Of a DNA stretch of 56,743 nucleotides, positions 24,399 through 33,548 are shown piece after piece. The stretch is from the NCBI GenBank assembly GCA_947445225.1, contig CANFCX010000004.1:1-56743 (forward strand). The letters run 5' to 3'. Source of the stretch: Rhodospirillales bacterium. GTDB taxonomy: Bacteria > Pseudomonadota > Alphaproteobacteria > CACIAM-22H2. The position numbers and the translations under genes are program-made. The notes beneath the pieces are model-generated. The model ran no database searches, was not told the origin of the DNA, and saw only the letters and a program-made list of their open reading frames with translations. Every line of letters starts with the position of its first letter. Position 1 is the first letter of the stretch.

Positions 24399-25607
24399 TT
24401 AGGCGCTGGCCGCCTTCTTTGCCCGATTTCCCGCCGCCGCTTCGCCACCGGCCAGAAAGTCGAGCGCCGCCAGTACGCCGCCTCGTTGGCATGGCACGCC
24501 GGCCAGGTCCAACCCCATTTCCACGCCGCACAACGCGCCGGCCAACGATAATTCGTTGATGTAGCCGATATGCCCGATGCGAAACACCTTGCCCTTGACC
24601 TTCCCGAGCCCGGCGCCCAGCGACATGTCGAACCCATCGAGGATGACCTTGCGGATGGCGTCGCCGTCGAAACCCGTAGGCGCCAACACGGCCGTCACAA
24701 CAGGGCTCGCCTCGCGGTCGTCGAGGGCCAGGACTTCGAGCCCCCAGCCGCGCACCGCCCGCCGCGTCGCTTCGGCCAGCCGCAGGTGGCGGGCGAAGAC
24801 GTTTTCCAGCCCCTCATCCTCGAGAACCGCGATGGTTTCCCTCAGCCCAAACATTAAGGTCACGGGCGGGGTATACGGGAATGAGCCGGTGTCGTTAGCG
24901 GCGATGTACGGACCCCAGTCCCAGAATGAGCGCGGGAATTTCGCGTCGCGCGACGCGGCGATCGCCTTCGCCGAGATGGCGTTAAGGCCCATTCCCGGCG
25001 GCAGCATAAGGCCCTTCTGCGAGCCCGCCACGCTCACGTCCACCGCCCATTCGTCATGCCGATAGTCCATCGCGCCGAGCGAAGACACCGCATCGACCAT
25101 CAACAGCGCCGGGTGGCTCACCCGATCCATGGCGCGGCGGATGTCGGCGATGCGGCTGACGACGCCGGTCGAGGTTTCGTTGTGCACCGCCATGACCGCC
25201 TTGATGCGACGGCCGCGATCCTCGGCCAGCTTGGACTCGGCCGTGGCCACGTCGATGGCGTGCCGCCAATCGCCGGGAACGAAATCCACATCCAGCCCGA
25301 ACCGCAGCGCCATGTCGCGCCACAGCGTGCCGAACTGTCCGGTTTCGAACATCAGCACCCTGTCGCCGGGCGACAGCGTGTTGACGATAGCCACCTCCCA
25401 GGCGCCGGTCCCCGAGCCGGGGAAAATGGCCAGCTTGTCCTTGGTGCGGAAAATCCGCCGCATGGACTCGATGAGTTCACGGGCGAAGGCAAAGAATTCC
25501 GGCCCCCGATGGTCGATCGGGGGTTTGTTCAAGGCCCGCAGGATACGATCGGGAATATTGGTAGGTCCCGGAACCTGAAGAAAATGGCGTCCGCCGCGAT
25601 GGGTCAT
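24399..25607 (-). CDS. Serine/alanine-glyoxylate aminotransferase (class V)
   Basis: 402 residues. A fold-type I PLP enzyme: GPTNIPDRILRAL at the N terminus, AIFPGSGTGAWEVA for phosphate binding, VDAVSSLGAMDY and the PLP Lys198 in SVAGSQKGLMLPPG. It transfers the amino group from serine or alanine to glyoxylate, giving hydroxypyruvate or pyruvate and glycine, as in the serine cycle or glyoxylate disposal. A strong AGGAGGGGG SD decides for ATG 25607 over the upstream ATG at 25649. No other serine-cycle gene adjoins it. Confidence 0.88.
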   Translation of the reverse strand: MTHRGGRHFLQVPGPTNIPDRILRALNKPPIDHRGPEFFAFARELIESMRRIFRTKDKLAIFPGSGTGAWEVAIVNTLSPGDRVLMFETGQFGTLWRDMALRFGLDVDFVPGDWRHAIDVATAESKLAEDRGRRIKAVMAVHNETSTGVVSRIADIRRAMDRVSHPALLMVDAVSSLGAMDYRHDEWAVDVSVAGSQKGLMLPPGMGLNAISAKAIAASRDAKFPRSFWDWGPYIAANDTGSFPYTPPVTLMFGLRETIAVLEDEGLENVFARHLRLAEATRRAVRGWGLEVLALDDREASPVVTAVLAPTGFDGDAIRKVILDGFDMSLGAGLGKVKGKVFRIGHIGYINELSLAGALCGVEMGLDLAGVPCQRGGVLAALDFLAGGEAAAGNRAKKAASA

Positions 25608-25751
25608 AGCTCCCCCTCCTGGGGAACGCGGATTATGCATGGCTGACAATGGGGTTCAAGTTTCCGTTACATTGCGGACCTATCAATCGGCGAGGCTGCG
25701 TTGAGAGTCGCCCTGGCGGCTTCTCGACTAATTGAAGCGGAGACCATCGTG

Positions 25752-26075
25752 ATGAATGCAACTCTGGGCGACGTGGACGCCGAAACGGCGAAAAAATGGC
25801 TCGATGGCGGCGAGGCTGTCCTGGTTGACGTGCGCGAACCAGGCGAACATGCGCGCGAACGTATCCCGGGATCGACCCTGCTGCCGCTTTCCGGCTTCGA
25901 TCCCGCGGATTACAGCGCGTTTTCCGGCAAACGAATCGTTATCCACTGCGCCTCGGGAAAACGTTCCCGCATCGTCGGCGCACGGCTGTTGTCCTCGGGC
26001 GTGGCGGATGTCTTCATCCTGGAGGGCGATGTGTTCGGCTGGCGGGACGCCGGATTTCCCACCGAAACCGGTTGA
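25752..26075 (+). CDS. Rhodanese-like sulfurtransferase domain protein
   Basis: 107 residues: a single rhodanese domain with VLVDVREPGEH, then the active loop HCASGKRSR carrying Cys66. Such proteins carry sulfur as a persulfide, or act as single-domain redox/phosphatase-like proteins. No signal peptide. The ATG at 25752 has a GCGGAGA SD region. Starts divergently from the aminotransferase gene. Confidence 0.85.
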   Translation: MNATLGDVDAETAKKWLDGGEAVLVDVREPGEHARERIPGSTLLPLSGFDPADYSAFSGKRIVIHCASGKRSRIVGARLLSSGVADVFILEGDVFGWRDAGFPTETG

Positions 26076-26089
26076 AACCCGAATTCAGT

Positions 26090-26533
26090 CTATTTCGGCG
26101 GTTCAAACCGTCTCATCCAGGCGGTCGCCCGGCTGAGAAACTGGCGTTTGTTGCGTGTCTGCCACTCGGTAAATCGCCAAGGCGACCGGCCGCTCACTGC
26201 CCTCGTGGGCAGGAAGGCACGGGCCGCTTCACGCCGTCTTCCAGAGCAGCGCACGGTAACCGAGGCGAGGCGATATTCGGCGGCTTCGAAATGCGCTAGC
26301 CGCGCGCTGCCCAGTGCCCCGATGCCATGGACCAGCAAACCGTTCAGCCGACCGCGTGGCGATCGCAACAGGATGGGGTAACTGCCGGCGACTGCGCGCA
26401 CGCGTCGATAGCCGGACAAGATCGCGGGCTCGATGTGTAAGGACTCGGCGCCGGGTCCGAGCACAATTCGGCGAATATCGGCATCCATCAGGGTGCCATA
26501 GAAGAAATAGGGCGGTTGGGCGGCCGCCCTCAA
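26090..26533 (-). CDS. Gamma-glutamylcyclotransferase-like (AIG2) protein
   Basis: 147 residues. The N-terminal [13 protein letters not shown] is the signature of the gamma-glutamylcyclotransferase fold, which converts gamma-glutamyl peptides to 5-oxoproline. The central part ([30 protein letters not shown]) also fits. The start is TTG 26533, overlapping the preceding gene's TGA (TTGA), with GGCGGG upstream. The C terminus is basic. Last gene of the sugar-nucleotide block. Confidence 0.75.
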   Translation of the reverse strand: MRAAAQPPYFFYGTLMDADIRRIVLGPGAESLHIEPAILSGYRRVRAVAGSYPILLRSPRGRLNGLLVHGIGALGSARLAHFEAAEYRLASVTVRCSGRRREAARAFLPTRAVSGRSPWRFTEWQTRNKRQFLSRATAWMRRFEPPK

Positions 26534-27924
26534 TGCCCGCCGCCAAGGCCCGTGGCGTCGAGACCGCTGCGGCTGAGTTGATCGACCAACGCCGCCCGCA
26601 GCCGCTCCAGACCCGCGCTCGATGCCGACTCGCACCGGGCGACGAGAACGTCCTGGGTGTTCGAAGCGCGTAACAACCACCAGCCATCCTCGGTCCGCAC
26701 GCGCACGCCATCCACGGTTTGCATGCGGGCGCCGGCTCGTTCCAATCTTGCCCTGATCTCATCGACGACGGCGAATTTGCGCCCCTCGGAGCAAGTGAAA
26801 CGAAGCTCCGGCGTGTTCACCGCCGCGGGGAGCCGATCACGCAATGCCGCGAGACTCATGTCCCCGCGCGCCAGGATTTCGAGAAGCCGGATCGCGGCAT
26901 ATTGGGCGTCGTCGAAACCGTACCAACGATCGGCAAAGAAAATATGGCCGCTCATCTCGCCAGCCAGCGGCGCGCCGGTCTCCATCATCTTGGCCTTGAT
27001 CAGGGAATGGCCGGTGCGCCACATCAGGGGTTTGCCGCCCATGCGCGCGATTTCGTCGAACAGCACCTGACTCGCCTTCACATCGGCGATGATGGTGGCG
27101 CCGGGTTGATTCTTCAACACTGGCTCGGCGAGGACAACCATGAGCTGGTCACCCCACAGGATACGGCCCCTGCCGTCGACAACGCCGATGCGGTCGCCGT
27201 CGCCGTCGAGGCCGATACCCAGATCGGCCTTTTCCCGCGCCACCGCCGCCTGAAGCTGAACGAGATTTTCCGCCACCGTCGGATCGGGATGGTGGGCGGG
27301 AAAGGTGCCATCGACCTTTTCGTTGAGCAGGACGTGCCGGCCCGGCAATCGGGCCGCCAATCGCGACACGATCGGCCCGGAAGCGCCATTGCCGGAATCC
27401 CACACCACGGTCAGATCGCGCCAGCCGGCGACCTCGGACATCAGGCGGTCGACATAGGCGTCCATTACCGCGACATCGGCGACACTGCCGGCACCGGAGG
27501 CGAAATCGCCCGACGCGGCGATTGTTCCCAGCGCCTGGATCTCGGCACCGTGGAGTGTTCCCTTGCCGAGCATCAGCTTGAAGCCGTTGTACTCCGCCGG
27601 GTTATGCGAGCCCGTCACCATGACGCCGGCGTCGAGGCCGAGGTGGCGGACCGCGAAATACAACATCGGCGTCGGCCCCATCCCGGCGCGATGCACGGAA
27701 AGACCGCAGCGCTTCAAGCCATCAACGACGGCTTCTTCCATCTCCGGCGAGCTAAGGCGGCCATCGCGGCCGACGGCGACGCGCCGCCCGCCGGCGCGGG
27801 CGACCATGGTGCCGAAGGCCCGGCCAAGCGCGCGCGCATCGTCAGCCGACAGGGTTTGGCCGACGATGCCGCGGACATCGTATTCGCGCAGCAGCGTCGG
27901 ATTAAATCGATGAGATAGGTTCAC
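26530..27924 (-). CDS. Phosphomannomutase/phosphoglucomutase
   Basis: 464 residues, alpha-D-phosphohexomutase family. N-terminal REYDVRGI, the phosphoserine loop [12 protein letters not shown] with Ser106, the metal loop [13 protein letters not shown] and the sugar-binding GEMSGH are all present. It interconverts 6- and 1-phosphates of mannose or glucose. The GTG start overlaps the stop of ugd (GTGA). Beside galU and ugd, its likely job is glucose-1-phosphate supply for UDP-glucose, though mannose-1-phosphate cannot be excluded. Confidence 0.9.
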   Translation of the reverse strand: MNLSHRFNPTLLREYDVRGIVGQTLSADDARALGRAFGTMVARAGGRRVAVGRDGRLSSPEMEEAVVDGLKRCGLSVHRAGMGPTPMLYFAVRHLGLDAGVMVTGSHNPAEYNGFKLMLGKGTLHGAEIQALGTIAASGDFASGAGSVADVAVMDAYVDRLMSEVAGWRDLTVVWDSGNGASGPIVSRLAARLPGRHVLLNEKVDGTFPAHHPDPTVAENLVQLQAAVAREKADLGIGLDGDGDRIGVVDGRGRILWGDQLMVVLAEPVLKNQPGATIIADVKASQVLFDEIARMGGKPLMWRTGHSLIKAKMMETGAPLAGEMSGHIFFADRWYGFDDAQYAAIRLLEILARGDMSLAALRDRLPAAVNTPELRFTCSEGRKFAVVDEIRARLERAGARMQTVDGVRVRTEDGWWLLRASNTQDVLVARCESASSAGLERLRAALVDQLSRSGLDATGLGGGH

Positions 27925-29252
27925 GGCTTTGGCGGGGCGAAGGCCGCCATCGGCCGCCCCACGCAGACATAGTGGAAACCCGCCGCCGCCATATCGACCG
28001 GATTGTAGATGTTGCGCAGATCGACGATGACTTTCTCGACCAAAAGGGACCGCACGCGATCGAGATCGAGCGAACGGAATTCGTTCCATTCGGTGATGAT
28101 CGCCAAGGCATGGGCGCCTTCCAGCGTGGAATAAGTGTCGTCGCACCACACGACATCGGAAAGTCGCTTCTTGGCCTCGTTCATGCCCTCGGGATCGAAG
28201 GCACGAACCGTCGCCCCGGCCGCTTGCAGGGCGGGAATGATGTCGAGGCTCGCACTGTCGCGCATGTCGTCGGTGTTGGGCTTAAAGGTCAGGCCGAGCA
28301 CGGCGATGGTCCGTCCACGCACCGAGCCGCCGCAGGCCTGGATGATCCTCGCCGCCATTGTTTTCTTGCGGGCATCGTTGACCGCGGCCACGGTTTCGAC
28401 GATGCGCAGCGGCGCCCCGGCCTCCTGCGCGGTCCGCACCAGGGCCAGCGTATCCTTGGGAAAACACGAGCCGCCGTAGCCGGGGCCGGCGTGGAGAAAT
28501 TTCCGCCCGATACGGCCATCGAGTCCCATGCCGCGCGCCACGTCATGCACGTCGGCGCCGACCTTTTCGCAAAGGTCCGCGATTTCGTTGATATAGGTGA
28601 TCTTGACCGCGAGAAAGGCGTTGGCCGCGTATTTGATCAACTCCGCCGTCTCGATCGACGTAAAGACGATCGGTGTCTCGATCAAATAAAGCGGGCGGTA
28701 AAGGGCGCGCATCACCTCGCGCGCGCGTTCGGTATCGGCGCCGATGACAACGCGGTCCGGCCGCATGAAATCGTTGATCGCGGAGCCTTCGCGCAGGAAT
28801 TCGGGGTTGGAGACGACGTCGAACGTGCCTTTCGGCGAGACCGCGCGGATTCGTTCAGCTACCTGCCGCCCGGTGCCCACCGGCACCGTCGATTTCGTGA
28901 CCACCACGGTGTGGCCGCCGATGGCGCGGCCGATTTCCTCGGCGGCGCTGAAGACGAAGGAAAGGTCGGCATGGCCATCGCCGCGGCGGCTTGGCGTTCC
29001 GACGGCGATGAACACGGCATCGGCACCCTTCACGGCCGCGCCCAGATCGGTGGTGAAGGACAGACGCCCGGCGCGGGCGTTGTTCGCCACCAAGCTTTCC
29101 AGCCCAGGTTCGAAGATCGGAATTTCTCCGCGCTGCAGCCGCGCGATCTTGTCGGCGTCTTTGTCGACGCAAACGACGTTGACCCCGAATTCCGAGAAGC
29201 AGGCACCGGAAACAAGCCCGACATAGCCGGTGCCGATCATGGCAATACGCAT
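27921..29252 (-). CDS. ugd: UDP-glucose 6-dehydrogenase
   Basis: 443 residues. An N-terminal NAD Rossmann motif ([16 protein letters not shown]), [11 protein letters not shown], the catalytic Cys263 in [11 protein letters not shown], and [12 protein letters not shown] in the C-terminal UDP-binding domain. It oxidises UDP-glucose to UDP-glucuronate with two NAD+. It lies between galU (34 bp upstream) and the phosphohexomutase (4-bp overlap), so the block can make UDP-glucuronate for capsule, LPS or exopolysaccharide. Confidence 0.94.
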   Translation of the reverse strand: MRIAMIGTGYVGLVSGACFSEFGVNVVCVDKDADKIARLQRGEIPIFEPGLESLVANNARAGRLSFTTDLGAAVKGADAVFIAVGTPSRRGDGHADLSFVFSAAEEIGRAIGGHTVVVTKSTVPVGTGRQVAERIRAVSPKGTFDVVSNPEFLREGSAINDFMRPDRVVIGADTERAREVMRALYRPLYLIETPIVFTSIETAELIKYAANAFLAVKITYINEIADLCEKVGADVHDVARGMGLDGRIGRKFLHAGPGYGGSCFPKDTLALVRTAQEAGAPLRIVETVAAVNDARKKTMAARIIQACGGSVRGRTIAVLGLTFKPNTDDMRDSASLDIIPALQAAGATVRAFDPEGMNEAKKRLSDVVWCDDTYSTLEGAHALAIITEWNEFRSLDLDRVRSLLVEKVIVDLRNIYNPVDMAAAGFHYVCVGRPMAAFAPPKP

Positions 29253-29286
29253 GTGGATTCCCTAATAACCGTCCGGCGATAACGGT

Positions 29287-30162
29287 TCAGACCGCCGAAT
29301 AATTCCTAAGAACGCGCCGCATGTCGTCGCCGAGGCCGGGACGTTTGAGCGCGAAGGCCAGATTTGCCTCGAGAAAGCCGATCTTGTCGCCGCAATCGAA
29401 GCGGCGGCCCTCGAATCGCAAGCCATGAAACGGCAGGCGTCCGATCATCGTGGCGAGCGCGTCGGTGAGTTGAATCTCACCGCCGGCGCCCCGGCGCTGA
29501 AGGTCCAGATGCTCGAAGACCTGGGGCTGGAGGATATATCGGCCGATGACCGCCAGCCGCGACGGCGCCCGGCGCGGGTCCGGCTTTTCGACCAGGCCCT
29601 TGACCTCGACCAAGCGGCCGTCGTCATGGCCGATGTCCAGGATGCCGTAACGCGACGTATGTTCCGGAGCGACCTCCATCACGGCGATCACGTTTCCACC
29701 CACCTCGCGGTAGACGTCCATCATTTGGCGCAGGCACGGCGTCTCCGAGAGGATGAGGTCATCGGCGAGCAACACGGCGAAGGGTTCGTCGCCGACCAGA
29801 TTGCGGGCGCACCAGACGGCGTGGCCGAGGCCCAACGGAGATTGCTGACGGGTATAAGCGACGCGGCCCGGCCGCGGCACGAGCGCTTCCAGGGCCGCCA
29901 GCTCCGCCGTTTTTCCCCGTTCGGTCAACAGATCGTGTAGTTCATAACTGTGGTCGAAATGGTCCTCGATCGCGGTCTTGCCGCGGCCGGTCACGAAGAT
30001 CAGGTCCTCGACGCCAGCCGCCATCGTTTCTTCCACCGCGTATTGGATCAGCGGCTTGTCGACGATGGGGAGCATTTCCTTGGGCATTGCCTTGGTCGCG
30101 GGCAAGAATCGCGTGCCAAGGCCGCCGACCGGGAAAATGGCCTTGCGGACGGGAACGGGCAT
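29287..30162 (-). CDS. galU: UTP-glucose-1-phosphate uridylyltransferase
   Basis: 291 residues. GGLGTRFLPATKAMPKEMLP at the N terminus is the GalU nucleotidyl-transfer motif; LADDLIL and the FEGRRFDCGDKIGFLEAN ending also fit. It makes UDP-glucose from glucose-1-phosphate and UTP. ATG 30162 has no other in-frame start nearby. First enzyme of the three-gene sugar-nucleotide set. Confidence 0.94.
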   Translation of the reverse strand: MPVPVRKAIFPVGGLGTRFLPATKAMPKEMLPIVDKPLIQYAVEETMAAGVEDLIFVTGRGKTAIEDHFDHSYELHDLLTERGKTAELAALEALVPRPGRVAYTRQQSPLGLGHAVWCARNLVGDEPFAVLLADDLILSETPCLRQMMDVYREVGGNVIAVMEVAPEHTSRYGILDIGHDDGRLVEVKGLVEKPDPRRAPSRLAVIGRYILQPQVFEHLDLQRRGAGGEIQLTDALATMIGRLPFHGLRFEGRRFDCGDKIGFLEANLAFALKRPGLGDDMRRVLRNYSAV

Positions 30163-30244
30163 CGGGAATGTGCGCTTTTTGGTGTCGATCGGTTTCCGCA
30201 GGAGCGGTTTGTTGCATAGCGGCGGTGCCGAGGCAAGAACCGCT

Positions 30245-30940
30245 TCAGCCTTGAAGAAGCACGTCGCGAGCCTGGTTGATCTTGGACGCCAGATAGGTGG
30301 AGCCGCCGGTGTCGGGGTGAAGCTTCGCCATGAGCCGGCGATGGGCGTCCTTGACCTCCGCCGGCCCGGCCCCGGCGTCCAGGCCAAGAATATGGCGAGC
30401 CTCGTCCGGGGTCATCGCCGATGCCGCCGATCCCCGATTGCCTCCACCCGCCGCCTTGGCCTGCCAATCGGGTTCGGTGCGGTTGAGATAGGCCTCGAGA
30501 ATGGCGGCGCTTTGCGGGTCTTCGATCCGGCATTCGGCCAGCAGGGCCAGCAGTTCCTCCGCGTTCAATTCGGCAAGTCGGCGTCCCCGCGCCCGGCCCT
30601 CCAGCACGACGCCCTCCATGATTCCGGTGTCGAGATCCAGCGAGGCGCGCAAATATCGCGTCTCGATTTTCGAGCTTCGACCGGCGGAATTTTTGCCCCC
30701 GCCCCGGGCTTTGTAGTCGCTCCGCAGCTTCGCGATCCAAGGCAGTGCCAGCGGCAGCAATCCGACGATGAAGGCGAAACGTCCGGTGAGAGTCAGGTAA
30801 AGCCCGACACCGGCGGCGATGACGACTCCTCCCCAACGCAGCACGCTGGCCACATTTCCGGCATTGGCCATGCCGAAGGCCTTCATCCCGTAGAAAATAA
30901 CAACCAGGGCAATCAGGCCAAGTGCCGCGAACACAAACAT
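30245..30940 (-). CDS. Tim14-like J-domain protein with N-terminal membrane anchor
   Basis: 231 residues. Two hydrophobic segments (about 1-22 and 35-68) precede a soluble helical part and a C-terminal J domain (about 178-231). The J domain has the HPD triad in LHPDTGG, followed directly by STYLASKINQARDVLL. This anchor-plus-short-C-terminal-J layout and the exact end match the mitochondrial Tim14/Pam18 type. Function in bacteria: probably stimulates DnaK near the membrane. It starts 5 bp after the VWA gene and lies upstream of galU. Confidence 0.82.
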   Translation of the reverse strand: MFVFAALGLIALVVIFYGMKAFGMANAGNVASVLRWGGVVIAAGVGLYLTLTGRFAFIVGLLPLALPWIAKLRSDYKARGGGKNSAGRSSKIETRYLRASLDLDTGIMEGVVLEGRARGRRLAELNAEELLALLAECRIEDPQSAAILEAYLNRTEPDWQAKAAGGGNRGSAASAMTPDEARHILGLDAGAGPAEVKDAHRRLMAKLHPDTGGSTYLASKINQARDVLLQG

Positions 30941-30945
30941 GGTGC

Positions 30946-31653
30946 CTAGCCGATCTGTCGTGCGATGAGGGGAACCGGGCCGCCGCGGCTGCGGCTGAAA
31001 TCGGTCAGCGCCCGGCGCCCGCCCGCGGCGAAAACCGCGACCGCCGCCAACAGATCGCGGAGTTGCTTGGCGCTGCCGGCGTCGAAGTGGCAATAGGCCC
31101 CGCGGGTCAGCTTGGCGACCGCTTGGAACGTCCGCGCCGCCAATGGATCTCCGCCCTCCTGGAACATGAACGCCGGCACGCCCAACAGGCCGAGTTCGCC
31201 GGCCAAGGCCACGATCTCGTCCTCGCCTTCTTCCATGCAGTCGCCGACGAAAACCAGGGCATTGACCCTTTTCCGGCGCGTCTCGGCCAGGGAATGGCGC
31301 AGCACGCTTGCGATCTGGGTCTGTCCGCCACGGCACCGAACTTCGGCCATGCGGCCGATGAGCGACGCGGAATCGGCGAGCCAGCCCGTGGCATCGAACT
31401 CACCGAAGCCGCCATAGTGGACAAGCTGTATGTCCAATCCGCCAAGCGTCTCGGTTTGGGCGAACATTTCGCCCTGGATGCGGCAGGCATTGTCCCAGGC
31501 CGGCTCGCGGCTCGCGGTTGCGTCCATGGCGAAGATCAGGCGGCCGCGCGCCGCCGCCGACTGCAGCACGGGCATCGCGTTAACTTGGCGAAGGAATGCC
31601 TCGACCTCGCCGCTGGTCGACTTCGCCGGCAAATTCGGATCATTCTTGCCCAT
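30946..31653 (-). CDS. VWA domain-containing protein
   Basis: 235 residues, soluble. A von Willebrand A fold from about residue 38: MIDAS-type metal site IFAMDATASRE (Asp44-x-Thr46-x-Ser48, a variant of DxSxS), GGQTQIASVL for the loop with Thr, and ALVFVGDCMEE for the distal Asp. VWA proteins bind partners through a metal, often with an AAA+ ATPase, but none is adjacent. Cotranscribed with the J-protein (5 bp). Function unknown. Confidence 0.78.
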   Translation of the reverse strand: MGKNDPNLPAKSTSGEVEAFLRQVNAMPVLQSAAARGRLIFAMDATASREPAWDNACRIQGEMFAQTETLGGLDIQLVHYGGFGEFDATGWLADSASLIGRMAEVRCRGGQTQIASVLRHSLAETRRKRVNALVFVGDCMEEGEDEIVALAGELGLLGVPAFMFQEGGDPLAARTFQAVAKLTRGAYCHFDAGSAKQLRDLLAAVAVFAAGGRRALTDFSRSRGGPVPLIARQIG

Positions 31654-31798
31654 AAGCGAGACCCAGTTCCCTCTCCGAGTACCAGAGGTCTAAGTTGGTG
31701 CCGCCCACCTCCGGTGTCCAGAGCGACACCCTTGGCAGTTGACGGGCGAACCGCCGGCTCTTCAAAGTGCCGGGACATCCTAGCGCGATTCGGACGCA

Positions 31799-32947
31799 AT
31801 GATTGAGGAAGTCGAGTGCATCGTTGTCGGCGCGGGTGTCATCGGTCTGGCGATCGCCCGCAGGCTCGCCATGGACGGACGGGAAGTTCTCGTCCTCGAA
31901 TCCGCGGATGGCATCGGCTCGGAGACCAGTTCGCGCAACAGCGAAGTCATCCATGCCGGGCTGTATTACCCGCGGGATCAGATCAAGACCCGATTCTGCG
32001 TCGCTGGCCGCAAGGCGCTTTATGCCTATTGTGAGGAAAGGGGGATCGCACATCGGCGGATCGGCAAGTTGATCGTGGCGACCAATGAAGGCGAAATCGC
32101 CTACCTCCGCCGCATCGAGGATCAGGCCAAGGCCAATGGCGTCGAGGATCTGTACCGTGTGGAAGCCGGCGAGGCGCGGCGGCTTGAGCCCGAAGTCAAC
32201 TGCGTCGCCGCCCTGATGTCGCCATCGACCGGCATTATCGACAGCCACGCCCTGATGTTGTCGCTGCAAGGCGACGCCACCGCCCATGGCGCCAGCTTCA
32301 GCTTTCGCACCCCGGCGCTGGGCGCCATCGCAACCGAATCGGGGTTCGTCGTCGATGCCGGCGGGAAAGAGGCCTACCGCCTGGCGTGCCGGATATTGGT
32401 CAACGCCGCAGGCCTTTCCGCGCAAGGATTCGCCGCGGCGGTGGAAGGGCTGCCGAAACAAACCATTCCGCGCCTTTACCCCGCCAAGGGAAATTATTTC
32501 ACCATGTCCGGGCGGTCGCCATTCGGACGCCTGATCTATCCGGTTCCGGTCCCGGGCGGCCTCGGCATCCATGTGACATTGGACCTTGCCGGGCAGGCGC
32601 GCTTCGGGCCCGATGTCGAATGGGTCGATTCCCTCGACTACAATGTCGATCCCGCCCGCGCGGCACGGTTTTATTCCGATATTCGCCGTTATTATCCGGG
32701 GCTCGCCGATGGCGCGCTGCTCCCCGGTTATTCCGGTATCCGCCCAAAATTAAGCGGACCGGGGATGCCGGCGGCGGATTTTTCGATCCAGGGCGCGGCC
32801 GACCATGGTCTGGCCGGATTGATCAACCTCTACGGGATCGAATCGCCGGGACTCACGGCCTGCCTGGCTATCGCCGATCACGTCGGGACTCTGGTGTCCA
32901 CCGAGACCGTGGGCGGTCGGAAACCGGCCCGGGTAACAACCAATTGA
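31799..32947 (+). CDS. L-2-hydroxyglutarate-oxidase-like FAD-dependent oxidoreductase
   Basis: 382 residues, DAO-family flavoprotein. ECIVVGAGVIGLAIARRLA at the N terminus binds FAD; SSRNSEVIHAGLYYP, LYPAKGNYF, PVPGGLGIHVTLDLAG and the C-terminal GIESPGLTACLAIAD are typical of LhgO/L2HGDH-like enzymes, which oxidise L-2-hydroxyglutarate to 2-oxoglutarate and pass electrons onward. Substrate is inferred from family resemblance. Divergent from the VWA gene, 145 bp between. Confidence 0.83.
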   Translation: MIEEVECIVVGAGVIGLAIARRLAMDGREVLVLESADGIGSETSSRNSEVIHAGLYYPRDQIKTRFCVAGRKALYAYCEERGIAHRRIGKLIVATNEGEIAYLRRIEDQAKANGVEDLYRVEAGEARRLEPEVNCVAALMSPSTGIIDSHALMLSLQGDATAHGASFSFRTPALGAIATESGFVVDAGGKEAYRLACRILVNAAGLSAQGFAAAVEGLPKQTIPRLYPAKGNYFTMSGRSPFGRLIYPVPVPGGLGIHVTLDLAGQARFGPDVEWVDSLDYNVDPARAARFYSDIRRYYPGLADGALLPGYSGIRPKLSGPGMPAADFSIQGAADHGLAGLINLYGIESPGLTACLAIADHVGTLVSTETVGGRKPARVTTN

Positions 32948-32988
32948 TGGTATTTGATTCCGCGTTGCCTTCGGCTAACTATACCATC
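32946..32988. other. Inverted repeat between LhgO-like and YHS genes
   Basis: gatggtat (32946-32953) and ataccatc (32981-32988) are perfect 8-bp arms around 27 nt. It begins in the LhgO-like stop codon and ends 41 bp before the YHS start. Role unknown; no T run. Confidence 0.4.
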
Positions 32989-33029
32989 GTTCCGTTGCGC
33001 CCAACTCATGGGTGAAGGGAGGTGTGGCG

Positions 33030-33506
33030 ATGAACATGGTTCGTTCTATTGATCGGCGCGCCGCGCTTTTGCTCATCGGCGCGGCCTTCGCCGGTCCGCG
33101 AGCCGTCACCCTGGCGTTGGCCGCAACCCCTGGAATCGCCAACGAGGACGGCCTCGCCATCAAGGGTTATGACCCGGTTGCCTATTGGACCGAAAGCCGG
33201 CCGGTCAAAGGCGATCCTTTGGTGACCTACCGTTGGGGCGGCGTGGAATGGCGGTTCGCAAGCCCTTCCAATCGCGACATGTTCATCCAGAACCCGGAGA
33301 AATTCCTGCCGCAATTCGGCGGCTATTGTTCCTATGGCATGTCGCTCGGGCGGCCGCTTCAGCCCGATCCCACGCAATGGCGAATCGTCCAGGACAAGCT
33401 GTACTTGCACAACAATGCCAACGCCCTCCAGCGTTGGGTGCAGGACATCCCGGGCATGATCGCCAAGGCCAACGAAAATTGGCCGAAGGTCAAGGCCGCG
33501 CCCTAA
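33030..33506 (+). CDS. Exported YHS domain protein
   Basis: 158 residues. A Tat-like or Sec signal (SIDRRAALLLIGAAF, then an Ala-rich stretch) covers about residues 1-32. A YHS-type domain follows: GLAIKGYDPVAYW, VTYRWGGVEWRFASPSNRDMF, FLPQFGGYCSYGM. YHS domains are thought to bind metal; the role here is unknown. ATG 33030 has GGGAGG 7 nt upstream. Confidence 0.8.
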   Translation: MNMVRSIDRRAALLLIGAAFAGPRAVTLALAATPGIANEDGLAIKGYDPVAYWTESRPVKGDPLVTYRWGGVEWRFASPSNRDMFIQNPEKFLPQFGGYCSYGMSLGRPLQPDPTQWRIVQDKLYLHNNANALQRWVQDIPGMIAKANENWPKVKAAP

Positions 33507-33548
33507 TTCGCGCTGAGGGTGTTCGGCGCAGCGCCGCCTTCGGCTGAC

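Noticed and set aside
26719-29282. Two long plus-strand frames over the phosphohexomutase and ugd
   Set aside because: Antisense to well-identified enzymes with intact active sites; no recognisable protein.
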